Shown: positions 1 through 8,712 of the stretch, one piece after another | Layout: every line of letters starts with the position of its first letter | Position numbering within the stretch: the first letter of the stretch is position 1 | Source of the DNA: Haloarcula salina | GTDB lineage: Archaea > Halobacteriota > Halobacteria > Halobacteriales > Haloarculaceae | Reading direction: 5' to 3' | Assembly (NCBI RefSeq): GCF_010119195.1 | Contig: NZ_WRXL01000002.1 | Location: 248,001-312,000 of the forward strand | DNA: 64,000 bases | Notes under the pieces: model-generated | What the model was told of the DNA's origin: nothing | The model's input: the letters and a program-made list of their open reading frames with translations, nothing else | Database searches by the model: none | Position numbers and translations under genes: made by a program

Positions 1-2034
1 CTCAGCAAGGCCGAGATGGCGACGGCAATGCCCGAGGCCGGCGGCACGTACGTCTATATCGAGCGGTCGATGGGGCCGCTTCTGGGGACAGTCTCCGGAC
101 TCGGGACGTGGTTCTCTCTCTCGTTCAAGGGTGCGCTCGCGCTCGTCGGCGGCGTCCCGTACCTCGTGCTCCTGTTCGACCTCCCGATCCGTCCGGTCGC
201 GATCGCGCTCGCCGTCGTTCTCGTCCTCGTCAACATCCTCGGCGCGGAACAGACCGGCCGGCTCCAGATCGGTATCGTCGCGGTGATGCTCGTGGCGATC
301 GGCTGGTTCGTCGCCGGCGGCGGTCCGGCGGTCGATCCCGCCAGCTACGGCGGGATGTGGGACTACGGTGTCGAGGGGATATTCGCCGCGACCGGCCTGG
401 TGTTCGTCTCCTTCGCGGGCGTGACCAAGATCGCCTCCATCGCCGAGGAGGTCGAGGACCCGGACCGCGTTATCCCGCTCGGGATGCTCGGTTCGCTCGC
501 CTTCACCACGCTGCTGTACGTGCTCGTCGTCGCCGTCGTCGTCGGCGTCATCCCGCTCGACCAGCTCGCCGGGAGCACGACGCCGATCGCGGACGCGGCG
601 GCGGCGACGCTCGGCACTACCGGCGTCGCGGCCGTCGTCCTCGCGGCGATTCTGGCTCTGGTCAGTACGGCCAACGCCGGCATCCTCTCCTCCTCGCGCT
701 ACCCGTTCGCCATGAGCCGCGACGGACTCGCACCCGGACTGTTCAGCACGGTCAGCGACCGATTCGGCACCCCGGTGACCGCGATCACGCTGACCGGCGG
801 CGTGATGCTCCTCCTCATCCTCTTCGTTCCGATTCTGGAAATCGCGAAACTCGCGAGCGCGTTCAAGATACTCGTGTTCGCGCTCATCAACGTCGCGCTC
901 ATCGGTTTCCGGGAGAGCGACGCCCCGGACTACGACCCCTCTTTCGAGGTGCCGCTGTACCCGTGGACGCCGATATTCGGCACCCTGACCGGCTTCGCCC
1001 TGCTGACACAGATGGGCCTCATCGCGATGGTCGGGGCCGTCGGCATCGTCGCCGCCAGTGTCGTCTGGTATCTGGGGTACGTCCGGCCGAGAGTCACCAG
1101 AGAGGGAGCGATCAAGGGGTCCGTCCGCCGGAGCCTCGGCGACCGCGCGCTCGACCGGACCGAGGAGACGCTCGACGGGTCGGCAGAGTCCTCGGTGCTG
1201 GTCGCGCTTCCCGAGGGCGCTTCGCGGGAGAGCGAAGCGACGCTGCTGGAGATCGGAGCCGCGCTCTCGCCCGACGGCAGCCGTCTCTCCGTCGTCCAGT
1301 TCGACGAGGTCCCCGACCAGCAGCCCCTCGATTACGCCTCCGGCGTGCAGTCTTCCGACGACCTCGAATTCGAACGCCGCACCGATGCGCTGTCGGCCGA
1401 CCTCGACGTCCCCGTCGAGTACGGCGAGCTCGTGAGCCACCATCCCGAACGGGCCGTCGCCAACGCGGTCGACGAGCGAGCCGTCGACATCCTCCTGGTG
1501 GAACAGGGCGCGACGTTCGAGGACTCGCTGCTGGGCGACAGTATCGAGCGCATCCGAAAGCAAGCTGACTGTGACACTATCGCCGTCGATGCCCACCCAC
1601 TCGACGCGCTGGAGACGATCACCCTCGTCACGACCCGCGGCCCGTACGACCCGCTGAAGGTCCGCGTCGGCAACGCCGTGGCGACTGAGACCGGGGCCGC
1701 CCTCCGGTTCCTCTATCCGCTCGACGAGCGCCAGTCGACCGAGGAACGGGCACAACTCGAAGCGTACCACGACGACCTACTGGACCTCTGTGACGTGCCG
1801 ACGGAGCGGACGTTCGTCGACCGGAACGACCTCTCGGCGGCGATCGACGCGGCTGGGAGCGACAGGGAATTGCTGGTGCACGCGAACAACGGGGGGCTTT
1901 CGGCCCGCGCATCAGACGAGGGCAGGACCGCGCAGTCGGCGATCGAGGACGGCGACCACGCGTCGATGGAGGTGCACACGAAAACGCATCCCGACGGCGT
2001 CGTCGGTCGCTTCCTCGAACGGCTGGCGTTCTAG
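1..2034 (+). CDS. APC-family amino acid permease with C-terminal universal stress (USP) domains, 5' truncated by the window
   Basis: The reading frame is open from base 1, so the gene begins before the window; 677 residues are visible. The first ~360 residues are strongly hydrophobic with the APC-superfamily character (an early EAGGTY motif, many membrane segments), consistent with a cationic or neutral amino-acid permease in the cytoplasmic membrane. From about residue 395 the chain becomes soluble and acidic, and holds two USP-like halves (SSVLVALPEG..., then TLVTTRGPYD...), as in the haloarchaeal Cat-type permeases; USP domains probably sense nucleotide or stress state. The stop faces the convergent GGGP synthase with no gap (2034/2035). 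Substrate cannot be told from sequence. Confidence 0.88.
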   Translation, partial: LSKAEMATAMPEAGGTYVYIERSMGPLLGTVSGLGTWFSLSFKGALALVGGVPYLVLLFDLPIRPVAIALAVVLVLVNILGAEQTGRLQIGIVAVMLVAIGWFVAGGGPAVDPASYGGMWDYGVEGIFAATGLVFVSFAGVTKIASIAEEVEDPDRVIPLGMLGSLAFTTLLYVLVVAVVVGVIPLDQLAGSTTPIADAAAATLGTTGVAAVVLAAILALVSTANAGILSSSRYPFAMSRDGLAPGLFSTVSDRFGTPVTAITLTGGVMLLLILFVPILEIAKLASAFKILVFALINVALIGFRESDAPDYDPSFEVPLYPWTPIFGTLTGFALLTQMGLIAMVGAVGIVAASVVWYLGYVRPRVTREGAIKGSVRRSLGDRALDRTEETLDGSAESSVLVALPEGASRESEATLLEIGAALSPDGSRLSVVQFDEVPDQQPLDYASGVQSSDDLEFERRTDALSADLDVPVEYGELVSHHPERAVANAVDERAVDILLVEQGATFEDSLLGDSIERIRKQADCDTIAVDAHPLDALETITLVTTRGPYDPLKVRVGNAVATETGAALRFLYPLDERQSTEERAQLEAYHDDLLDLCDVPTERTFVDRNDLSAAIDAAGSDRELLVHANNGGLSARASDEGRTAQSAIEDGDHASMEVHTKTHPDGVVGRFLERLAF

Positions 2035-2748
2035 CTATCTGACCGTCGCGGTCGCGTCCTGTGCGCCCTTCACCGTCTCGCGGACGGCGTCGACGCCCTC
2101 GTCGTGGACGAGGTCGCCGACGACGATGGTGTCGGCGTGCTGGGCCATCGCGCGGGCGGACTCGTAGTCGTGGATGCCGCCGCCGTAGAACAGCGTGGCG
2201 TCGTCGAGAATGTCGGCGGCGGCGGCGACCTTCTCGGTGTCGCCGAGCATCCCGGAGTACTCGACGTAGACGATCTCCTGACCCAGCAGGTGTTCGGCGG
2301 CCTCGGCGTAGGCGGCGACCTCGTCGGCGTCGAGGTCGCAGTTGGCCTGCGTGTAGGCGGCCACGGAGGCGTCGGGGTTCATGACGATGTAGGCCTCGGT
2401 GAAGGTGCGCGACCAGTCGATGTCGTCGTCGATGCGGATCCACTCCTTGTGCGCGCCGGTGATCCACGTCACGTCGCCGGCGTTCATCACGACGGGGATG
2501 AGGTAGCCGTCGTGGCGGTCGCTGTGGACTACGGACGCGGGGTTCGAGGGCTCGATGTAGACGGGGATGTCGTACTTGCCGCAGGCGTCGACGACCCGCT
2601 TCATCTTCTCCTCGGTCATGCCGGTCGTCCCGCCGACCTCGATGGCGTCGGTCCCCGTCGCGGCCACGTCCTCGTAGGTCTCGCCGTCGACCAGCGTCTT
2701 GTCCGGGTCGATCTTCACGATGTGGTCCCAGTCCGCCCAGTCGCTCAT
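2035..2748 (-). CDS. Geranylgeranylglyceryl phosphate synthase (phosphoglycerol geranylgeranyltransferase)
   Basis: 237 residues, a full-length TIM-barrel PcrB/GGGPS protein. It joins geranylgeranyl diphosphate to sn-glycerol-1-phosphate, making the first ether bond of archaeal lipids at the membrane face. Family signatures seen: YVEYSG at 161-166 and the phosphate-binding YGGGIHD at 188-194, with an acidic haloarchaeal surface. A TATA-like motif around 2774-2780 lies about 29 nt upstream of the ATG at 2748, so the mRNA is probably leaderless. Works in the same lipid pathway as hmgB (55466-56803), but the two are far apart and not co-transcribed. Confidence 0.95.
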   Translation of the reverse strand: MSDWADWDHIVKIDPDKTLVDGETYEDVAATGTDAIEVGGTTGMTEEKMKRVVDACGKYDIPVYIEPSNPASVVHSDRHDGYLIPVVMNAGDVTWITGAHKEWIRIDDDIDWSRTFTEAYIVMNPDASVAAYTQANCDLDADEVAAYAEAAEHLLGQEIVYVEYSGMLGDTEKVAAAADILDDATLFYGGGIHDYESARAMAQHADTIVVGDLVHDEGVDAVRETVKGAQDATATVR

Positions 2749-2862
2749 ACCTGCCAGACTTGCGCGTGGCCGTATAACCGCTTCGGATACACCGATGTCG
2801 GCCCGCGCCGGCCTGTCGAACCGCTCTGCACGCTAACAGTCGACTATATACGTCTCCGAAGA

Positions 2863-2869
2863 TTTATGA
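2863..2869 (+). promoter_or_regulatory. TATA box for the membrane protein at 2894
   Basis: TTTATGA centred at 2866, 28 nt upstream of the ATG at 2894, the spacing expected for a leaderless archaeal transcript. A second AT-rich block (CTATATACG, 2844-2852) lies further up and could be an alternative box. Confidence 0.5.
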
Positions 2870-2893
2870 CGGTTATGTTACAAACGTCTGACG

Positions 2894-3370
2894 ATGATCC
2901 CTGACGGTCGACGGTACGTCCTCGCCACCATTCGGGGCGTACTCGTGCTCTCCGGTCTCGTCGTCACGGTGGCGGTCCTGTACTCCTTCGCGTCGATGCC
3001 GGCGTCGACGGCGGAGCACGGCGGCTTCGTCCGGGGACTCGCCTACCTGTTCGGGAGCGCCCTCTTCCTCCTCGCGCTCGGCGGCATCGGGCTCGGAATC
3101 GTCCTGCCGTCGCTACTGGGCACTGGCGAGAGATTCGGATTCGGCCACTGGCAGTGGCGCTGTCTCCAGGGAGCCGGCGGCCTGTTTCTCGGCGGATTCG
3201 CCGTCGGTTTGGCGATCGGACTGATCACGCAGTTGCAACTCGGCCTCCTCGTCTGGTTCGTGGCCATCGTGCTCGGGGCGTTCGCCGTCAGCGGCGTGCT
3301 GGCCTGGCGGCTGTTCGAGGTGTTCGTCGACGCGGTGGCGCGACTCGTCGCCGAGGAAGCCGCGGACTGA
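2894..3370 (+). CDS. Uncharacterised four-helix membrane protein
   Basis: 158 residues with about four hydrophobic segments (roughly 9-30, 45-70, 90-112, 115-140), short loops and a C-terminal amphipathic acidic tail (VDAVARLVAEEAAD). I do not recognise a characterised family; similar small membrane proteins are common in haloarchaea. The ATG at 2894 is supported by a TATA box 28 nt upstream. It is 20 nt upstream of the Rieske-type gene in the same direction, so both may share a transcript, but no functional link can be shown. Confidence 0.75.
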   Translation: MIPDGRRYVLATIRGVLVLSGLVVTVAVLYSFASMPASTAEHGGFVRGLAYLFGSALFLLALGGIGLGIVLPSLLGTGERFGFGHWQWRCLQGAGGLFLGGFAVGLAIGLITQLQLGLLVWFVAIVLGAFAVSGVLAWRLFEVFVDAVARLVAEEAAD

Positions 3371-3390
3371 CGGCGGGCGGCCGAAGGCTG

Positions 3391-3819
3391 ATGCCGTCGG
3401 GCGTCCAACGGGCCGCCGTGCATAATCTGACGACGGTCGATTCGGTCCACGAGGAGGGGTCGTACCTGTTCACCGCCGACGGCCCGCACGGCGACCCGGA
3501 GGAGGTGATTCTCGTCCCCTGCGAGGACGGTGTCGAGGCCTGGATCAATCGGTGTACGCACGAGGCCCAGCGCTTCGACACCGGCCGGGGGGTCCCGATG
3601 CGGGACGACCAGCTCATCTGTCCGCGACACGGCTCGCTGTTCGACGCCTGCGAGGGCGACTGCGACAACGGCGAGGCGGCCGGCACGACGCTCCCCTCCG
3701 TCGACATCTCCGAGACGCACGGCGACGTGTACCTCACCGACGACGACTACGCGTTCGCTCACGAGGGCGGCATCGACGACGACGACGGCCCGAGTTCCAC
3801 GTCGCACCTGCAACTGTGA
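3391..3819 (+). CDS. Stand-alone Rieske [2Fe-2S] ferredoxin-like protein
   Basis: 142 residues. The two Rieske cluster boxes are complete: C55-T-H57 (RCTHEAQRF) and C77-P-R-H80 (ICPRHGSLFD), so two Cys and two His can hold a 2Fe-2S centre. There is no membrane anchor and no oxygenase catalytic domain, so it is a soluble electron carrier or regulatory ferredoxin of the NirD/BphF type rather than a bc1 subunit. The tail is acidic. An in-frame GTG at 3418 is an alternative start; ATG 3391 is chosen because it follows the upstream gene closely. Electron partner unknown. Confidence 0.88.
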   Translation: MPSGVQRAAVHNLTTVDSVHEEGSYLFTADGPHGDPEEVILVPCEDGVEAWINRCTHEAQRFDTGRGVPMRDDQLICPRHGSLFDACEGDCDNGEAAGTTLPSVDISETHGDVYLTDDDYAFAHEGGIDDDDGPSSTSHLQL

Positions 3820-3852
3820 ACCGCCGACGGTGATTCCCGTTCGATCGTCGGG

Positions 3853-4251
3853 CTATCCGCCGGTGAGCACCTCATCAGCGCGGATACCGAGGATCACGCG
3901 CTCGGTCTCGATCGGGTTCGGGTACTCGTCTTCGCCCATGTAGCGCTTCGCCAGCGTGTCGATGTGTTCGCGTGCGCCCTCCGTCGTCACCTCGTCGACC
4001 TCGCCGGTCACGGAGAGGAACCGATAGGGGTTGTCCGGATCGGTCATGCTCACGGAGACGGTGGGGTCGGCGTCGACGTTGCGGGCCTTCCGCCGCCCGC
4101 GTTCGGTGTTGACGAGCAGCCGGTCACCGTCGTCGTCGTAGTCGATCCAGACGGGTGTCGTGTGGGGCTTTCCGTCCGGATTCATGGTCGTCACGTGCGC
4201 GAACGTCGCCTTCTCGAACAGGTCGTGAAACTCCTCGGGTATCGATGGCAC
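3853..4251 (-). CDS. PPOX-class (F420-dependent type) oxidoreductase-like protein
   Basis: 132 residues with the split-barrel flavin/F420-binding pattern: FAHVTTMNPDGKPHTTPVWI near the N-terminus, then NTERGRRKARNV and a conserved YRFLSVTGEV strand. This matches the TIGR03618-type group of pyridoxamine-phosphate-oxidase-like proteins, many of which bind F420. Substrate unknown. I place the start at the GTG at 4251 (MPSIPEEF...) because a TATA-like TTAAT block at about 4276-4283 is 27 nt upstream; a GTG four codons earlier at 4263 is also possible. Confidence 0.8.
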   Translation of the reverse strand: MPSIPEEFHDLFEKATFAHVTTMNPDGKPHTTPVWIDYDDDGDRLLVNTERGRRKARNVDADPTVSVSMTDPDNPYRFLSVTGEVDEVTTEGAREHIDTLAKRYMGEDEYPNPIETERVILGIRADEVLTGG

Positions 4252-4318
4252 GCGTCGACGCACTCTCGCCGGCCGATTAACTGTACCGCCGTCGAGAACG
4301 GCGGCGACGCGAAGCGAC

Positions 4319-6850
4319 TCAGGCCTCCAGTTCGCCCTGCCACTCCCGGACCTGGGTGGCGCTGACGCCCTGGACCTCCGTGGCGATCACGTCGGGGTCG
4401 ACGTCGCGGAGCGCGTCGAGCGAGTCCACGCCCGCGTCTTCGAGCTTCTCGGCGGTCGCCGAGCCGATGCCGTTCAGGTCTTCGAGGTCCTCGACGGCGG
4501 TCCGGGCCTGGTACTCCTCGAAGTTACAGATCGGACAGCCAAGCTCCCACGGGTCGTCGCTGTCGGGGTCGACGACGAGTTCGGGCAGGTCGTGCTCCTC
4601 GCAGACCTCGTCGGTCACCTCGATGTCGCCGTTGCGCGGCAGCGGGAGCGAGTAGTCGCAGTCCGGGTAGCGCGTACAGCCGACGAGACGGGACCCCGAG
4701 CGGAGGTGCTTGATTGCGAGTTCTCCGCCGTGCGCTTCGGCGGCTTCGCCGCCTTCGCCTCGTTGCTCCTCCGGAGCAACGCCGTCACCGCACTCTGGAC
4801 ACGGCCCGATCACTTCGTCCTCGCTCGCGTCGGCCTTCTCGGCCTCGCAGCGGGGACAGCCGTGGACGAAGGTGTCCCGGCCGGCGAGCATCTTCACGTG
4901 GTGCATGTCGTGGTCCTCGCAGTGGTCGTCCAGCACGAGCGGCTCGCCGGTCGACGGGAGGGGGAGCGTGTTGCGGCAGTCCGGGAACCCGTCGCAGCCG
5001 ACGAAGTACGAGCCCTGTCGCGAGCGCCGAATTAGCATGTCCTCGCCGCACTCCGGACACGGGCCGACCGTCTTGTCGGCCTTCAGCGACTCCTGGAGGT
5101 GCTCGCCGATCTCCTCGCGGGAATCCCGAAGCTCATCGAAGACGCGCTTGAGCATCTCGCGGGACTCGTCGGCCACCGTGTCGAGCGTCTCCTCTCCGTT
5201 GGCGATGGCGGTCATGTCCGCTTCCAACTGGGCGGTCATCTCGTCGCTGACCACGTGGTCGGCGAACTCCTCGGCGGCCTCGACGACGGCCATCGCGAGG
5301 GTCGTCGGCCGCGGCGGGTCGCCCTCGATGTAGCCCCGGTCGTACAGCTTCTCTATGGAGTTGTGCCGCGTGGACTTCGTTCCGAGTCCCCGGTCCTCCA
5401 TGGTCTGGATGAGCCGCGACTGGCCGTAGCGACGCGGCGGCTGGGTCTGCTTGTCCTCCATGCGGACTTCGGTGATCGACAGCTCCTCGCCTTCTTCCAC
5501 GTCGGGGACGTGGTTCTCGCTGGCGCTGGAGTAGGGGTAGACCTCGTGGTAGCCCGCTTCGACGAGGCGCTTCCCGTTGGCCTTCAGCGAGCGACCGCCC
5601 GCTTCGGCGACGACGCGCAGGTGCTCCCAGGTCGCGGCCTCGGCCACCGTCGCGAAGAAGCGCCGGACGACCAGTTCGTAGATCTCCCACTCGTCGTCCG
5701 AGAGGTCGACCTTCGGCGGGATCTCGCCGGTCGGGTGGATCGGCGGGTGGTCGGTCGTCTCCTCGTCGCCCTCCGTGGCGGTGATCTCGTCTTGCTCCAG
5801 CAGCGATTCGGCGTCCTCGCCGAAGGAGCCGGCCCCGACGAACTCGTCGAGGAGCTCCTCCTCGTCCAGGTCCTCGGGATAGACCGTGTTGTCCGTGCGC
5901 GGGTAGGTCATGTACCCGGCGGTGTAGAGCTCCTCGGCGATGGACATCGCGCGCTGGGCGGAGTAGCCGAGCGACCCGGCCGCCGAGATGAAGGCGGTGG
6001 TGTTGAACGGCGTCGGCGGACTGTCGGTGCGGGTCCGGCGGCGGACGCTCGTCACCGTCGCCGCGTCGACGCTCCGCAGGTCGGCGTAGGCGGCCTCGGC
6101 GTCGCCCTCGTCCCAGACGCGCTCGGCCTCTTTCCCGTCGTCGTCGTAGAAGTACTGGGCCTCGAAGCCCGAGCCGTTCTTCTGCAGGTCCGCGAAGATC
6201 TCCCAGTAGTCCTCGGGGTCGAACGCCTGGATCTCTCGCTCGCGGTCGACGATGAGCTTCAGGGTCGGCGACTGGACCCGGCCGACCGAGATGAAGTCGT
6301 CGCCCAGTTGGCGCGCGGACAGCGAGAGGAAGCGGGTCAGCGCCGCGCCCCAGACCAGGTCGATGATCTGGCGCGCCTCGCCCGCGGCCGCGAGGTCGAA
6401 GTCGATGTCGTCGGGGTTGGCGAAGGCCTCGCGGACCTCACGCTCGGTGATCGAGGAGAAGCGCACGCGGTCGACGGGCGCGTCGGTCACCTCGCGGATG
6501 AGCTCGTAGGCCTCCTTGCCGATGAGTTCGCCCTCGCGGTCGTAGTCCGTCGCGATGGTGGCCTCGTCGGCCTTCTCGGCCAACTGTTGCAGCGTCGTGA
6601 CGATGTTCTCCTGGGTCGGTTCCTTGGTCACGTCTGCGTCGATGAGTTCGACCGGCTCTACGTCGCGCCAGTCGCTGTACTCCGCGGGGAAGTCGACGCC
6701 GACGACGTGCCCGGAGAGGCCGACGACGCGGGTGTCGCCCCACCGGTAGACGTTGACGCCGTTGCGTCGCTGCGCGGAGGCGCTCCCCTCCGAGAGGATC
6801 TCCGCGATCCGGCGTGCGGCGTTGTCCTTCTCGGTGATGATCAGCCTCAT
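4319..6850 (-). CDS. topA: DNA topoisomerase I (type IA) with C-terminal zinc ribbons and helix-hairpin-helix
   Basis: 843 residues. It relaxes negative supercoils by single-strand passage. Domains in order: Toprim from residue 1 (MRLIITEKD) with TDYDREGE at 101-108; type IA core with SVGRVQSPTL at 188-197; catalytic tyrosine Y316 in GYMTYPRTD; then several CxxC zinc ribbons (CPECGED..., CPRCEAEK, CPECGDG..., CPICNFEE) and a final HhH motif (LNGIGSATAEKLEDAGV). The frame stays open 100 codons upstream, but the Toprim start and an AGGTGGT ribosome site at about 6858-6864 fix the ATG at 6850; a TATA-like box lies at 6899-6907. The third ribbon carries an odd in-frame insert built of two palindromes (see 4739-4780). 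Confidence 0.96.
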   Translation of the reverse strand: MRLIITEKDNAARRIAEILSEGSASAQRRNGVNVYRWGDTRVVGLSGHVVGVDFPAEYSDWRDVEPVELIDADVTKEPTQENIVTTLQQLAEKADEATIATDYDREGELIGKEAYELIREVTDAPVDRVRFSSITEREVREAFANPDDIDFDLAAAGEARQIIDLVWGAALTRFLSLSARQLGDDFISVGRVQSPTLKLIVDREREIQAFDPEDYWEIFADLQKNGSGFEAQYFYDDDGKEAERVWDEGDAEAAYADLRSVDAATVTSVRRRTRTDSPPTPFNTTAFISAAGSLGYSAQRAMSIAEELYTAGYMTYPRTDNTVYPEDLDEEELLDEFVGAGSFGEDAESLLEQDEITATEGDEETTDHPPIHPTGEIPPKVDLSDDEWEIYELVVRRFFATVAEAATWEHLRVVAEAGGRSLKANGKRLVEAGYHEVYPYSSASENHVPDVEEGEELSITEVRMEDKQTQPPRRYGQSRLIQTMEDRGLGTKSTRHNSIEKLYDRGYIEGDPPRPTTLAMAVVEAAEEFADHVVSDEMTAQLEADMTAIANGEETLDTVADESREMLKRVFDELRDSREEIGEHLQESLKADKTVGPCPECGEDMLIRRSRQGSYFVGCDGFPDCRNTLPLPSTGEPLVLDDHCEDHDMHHVKMLAGRDTFVHGCPRCEAEKADASEDEVIGPCPECGDGVAPEEQRGEGGEAAEAHGGELAIKHLRSGSRLVGCTRYPDCDYSLPLPRNGDIEVTDEVCEEHDLPELVVDPDSDDPWELGCPICNFEEYQARTAVEDLEDLNGIGSATAEKLEDAGVDSLDALRDVDPDVIATEVQGVSATQVREWQGELEA
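4739..4780. repeat. Twin palindrome inserted in the topA coding sequence
   Basis: Two perfect short palindromes, 4739-4753 (6-bp arms, loop TTC) and 4762-4780 (8-bp arms GTTGCTCC/GGAGCAAC, loop TCC), 8 bases apart. They encode the Gly/Glu/Ala-rich stretch between CPECGDG and ELAIKHLRSG of TopA, about 18 residues that the first zinc ribbon of the same protein lacks. This looks like an in-frame insertion of a palindromic element tolerated in a loop. Confidence 0.65.
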
Positions 6851-6930
6851 CAGACACCACCTGTCTCTGTCATTACGGGTCGCTACGCCGCGACACGTTC
6901 TAAAAGCTTTCGGCAAAATCGGCCGACAGC

Positions 6931-6967
6931 GCGGGTGTGCGAGCGCTTGCGTCACACCCGCGGGTGT
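6931..6967. repeat. Hairpin and overlapping perfect palindrome
   Basis: GCGGGTGTG pairs with CACACCCGC across a 13-nt loop, and the right arm is itself half of the 14-bp palindrome ACACCCGCGGGTGT. It lies about 25 bp upstream of the topA TATA box; a protein-binding site is possible but not shown. Confidence 0.5.
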
Positions 6968-7282
6968 ACGCGCGGGCAGGAACAATCGGCCTCTCCGCTC
7001 GTCTGCGTCGCTGATGTCGAGCCGCCGCTGACGCTGACGTCGGCGACACTGCCCGTTCTGACACGTGCAACGGTACCAACCCTCGCGTACTGCAGATCGT
7101 GCACGAATAGCGCGCAGAATTTGAGCAATTCTGTTCATCTGCGCATTCAAAACTGGAAATGCTCACGGCAATAGTCGAGACGAGAACCGGACCAAATCCC
7201 CCATATATCGTGTATTGGGGTGATCTGGTCGCTTTCCTGAGCTATATCCGCAATGAACGTATTCGAGCATAATTCCACATGA

Positions 7283-7290
7283 TTTATATA
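7283..7290 (+). promoter_or_regulatory. TATA box of the sugar ABC transporter operon
   Basis: TTTATATA centred at 7287, about 29 nt before the ATG at 7316. This supports a leaderless mRNA and selects ATG 7316 over the in-frame GTG at 7304. Confidence 0.7.
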
Positions 7291-7315
7291 CCATGGGCAT
7301 ATCGTGAGTATTTGT

Positions 7316-8665
7316 ATGCAGGGAGACCACAGTCACACTCGGCGGCGGTTCATCAAAGGCGCGGGAACTATCGGCACTATCGCACTCGCGGGCTGCGGCG
7401 GCAACGCCGGTTCGGACGGCTCGGACGGGTCGGGCGGCACGGAAGGTTCCGACGGCTCTGACGGCTCCGGCGGGAGCACGGGGACCGGCTCGGAGTCGAT
7501 GGCCGACAGCATCGTCTTCTACAACGCCGGGAGCCTGAAGTACGACCCCGGGACGGAGGAGAACATCACCCGGTTCGAGGAGGAGACGGGCATCTCCGTC
7601 GAGGTCAACGAGGTCCCGTGGAACAACCTCAAGACCAGCCTCACCACCATCTGGCGGAACAAGGACGCCACTGTCGACGCGTTCAACGGCCCGACGTGGT
7701 GGCTGGCCGACTTCGTCGCCTCCGACTGGCTCGAACCGCTCGAACTGAGCGACAGCCACATGTCGAACTTCCCGGAGAACCTCCGGAACCTCGTCACGCT
7801 CGACGGGAAGACGTACATGGCCCCGGAGTTCGGCAAGTGGGGAACCTACCTCTACGACGCGGCCCACTTCGAGGAACAGGGCGTCAGCGAACCGCCCCAG
7901 ACCTGGGACGAGGTCGTCTCGAAGGGGAAACAGCTCAACACCGAGGACACGTCGCCGTTCGCCTTCACGTGGTCGAACAAGGACGTGTTCACGTTCAAGC
8001 AGTTCCTCTACCAGGCCGGCGGCCAGCTGTTCAACGACAGCAACGAGCCGACGTTCGTCGACGCGGGGATGGACGTGATGAACTTCTTCACCCGACTCCG
8101 CGAGAACGACCTCCTGCCCAACGGCATCTCCAGCATGGGCGAGGGCGGGGCGGGCGACACGTTCATCGCGGGCCAACTGGCGTCCGTGGAGTCCTGGACG
8201 CCGCTGGGCGCTCGCGCGCTCGACGCCGACGGCTGGGGCGCGGACCGCCTCGGCAGCGCGAAGCCCCCCGAAGGGCCGGACTCGCGCGCCACCTTCCAGG
8301 ACACGAACGGCATCAGCGTCTCGGCGTTCTCGGAGAACAAGCGAGCGGCGAAGAAGTTCGCGCAGTACATGACCACGCCGGCGTCCTCGAAGACCAACAT
8401 GAAGGTCGAAGGCAACCCCGCGGTCATCCCGTCGGTCTACGACGAGCCGGAGATTCAGGACCAGTACCCGTCCTGGCTGCTGGAGGACATGAAGTTCAAC
8501 CTCGAACACGCCAAGAGCGAGACGTACCTCGCGCAACCGCAGGTCGACGACTACCTCTCCGAGCAGATCACGCCCGCGCTGCTGGGCGACAAGGATCCGC
8601 AGGACGCCCTCGAAACCGCCCAGAGCAACATCGAGCGGCTGTACCAGGACATCGGACTGCTCTGA
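7316..8665 (+). CDS. Sugar-type ABC transporter substrate-binding lipoprotein (Tat-exported)
   Basis: 449 residues, family-1 (MalE/UgpB-like) solute-binding protein. The N-terminus has a twin-arginine signal (TRRRFIKG, residues 8-15), a hydrophobic stretch and a lipobox ending in C27 (LAGC), followed by a Gly/Ser-rich linker, so it is exported folded and anchored by lipid outside the membrane. The mature domain has the SBP pattern (IVFYNAGSLKY, ... WWLADFVASDWLEPL, YLAQPQVDDYL). First gene of an operon with two permeases and an ATPase. The neighbouring GlpR-type regulator suggests a sugar or glycerol-type substrate; which one cannot be read from sequence. Confidence 0.9.
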   Translation: MQGDHSHTRRRFIKGAGTIGTIALAGCGGNAGSDGSDGSGGTEGSDGSDGSGGSTGTGSESMADSIVFYNAGSLKYDPGTEENITRFEEETGISVEVNEVPWNNLKTSLTTIWRNKDATVDAFNGPTWWLADFVASDWLEPLELSDSHMSNFPENLRNLVTLDGKTYMAPEFGKWGTYLYDAAHFEEQGVSEPPQTWDEVVSKGKQLNTEDTSPFAFTWSNKDVFTFKQFLYQAGGQLFNDSNEPTFVDAGMDVMNFFTRLRENDLLPNGISSMGEGGAGDTFIAGQLASVESWTPLGARALDADGWGADRLGSAKPPEGPDSRATFQDTNGISVSAFSENKRAAKKFAQYMTTPASSKTNMKVEGNPAVIPSVYDEPEIQDQYPSWLLEDMKFNLEHAKSETYLAQPQVDDYLSEQITPALLGDKDPQDALETAQSNIERLYQDIGLL

Positions 8666-8712
8666 TCGCGGGCTGAACACACCACACCCAACTGAACTGA
8701 CCATTCCACTAC

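Larger units (their letters stand above)
6851..7315. other. 465-bp divergent intergenic region between topA and the sugar ABC operon
   Basis: No convincing gene. It holds the topA promoter (TATA-like 6899-6907, minus strand), a hairpin with 9-bp arms GCGGGTGTG (6931-6939) and CACACCCGC (6953-6961), an overlapping perfect palindrome ACACCCGCGGGTGT (6954-6967), an imperfect inverted repeat of C-run/G-run arms around an AT core (7198-7220), and the ABC operon TATA box at 7283-7290. The AT content rises sharply after about 7080, as expected for promoter DNA. Confidence 0.6.

Noticed and set aside
6851-7150. 100-codon N-terminal extension of topA
   Set aside because: The Toprim domain starts at MRLIITEKD (6850), a ribosome site precedes that ATG, and the extension has Cys/Arg-rich non-protein-like composition.
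5099-7174. Long open frame opposite topA, and similar ones at 7163-8746 (-), 21947-23428 (-), 44075-46546 (+)
   Set aside because: Each lies antisense to a well-supported gene, lacks family motifs and has composition typical of reversed halophile coding DNA.
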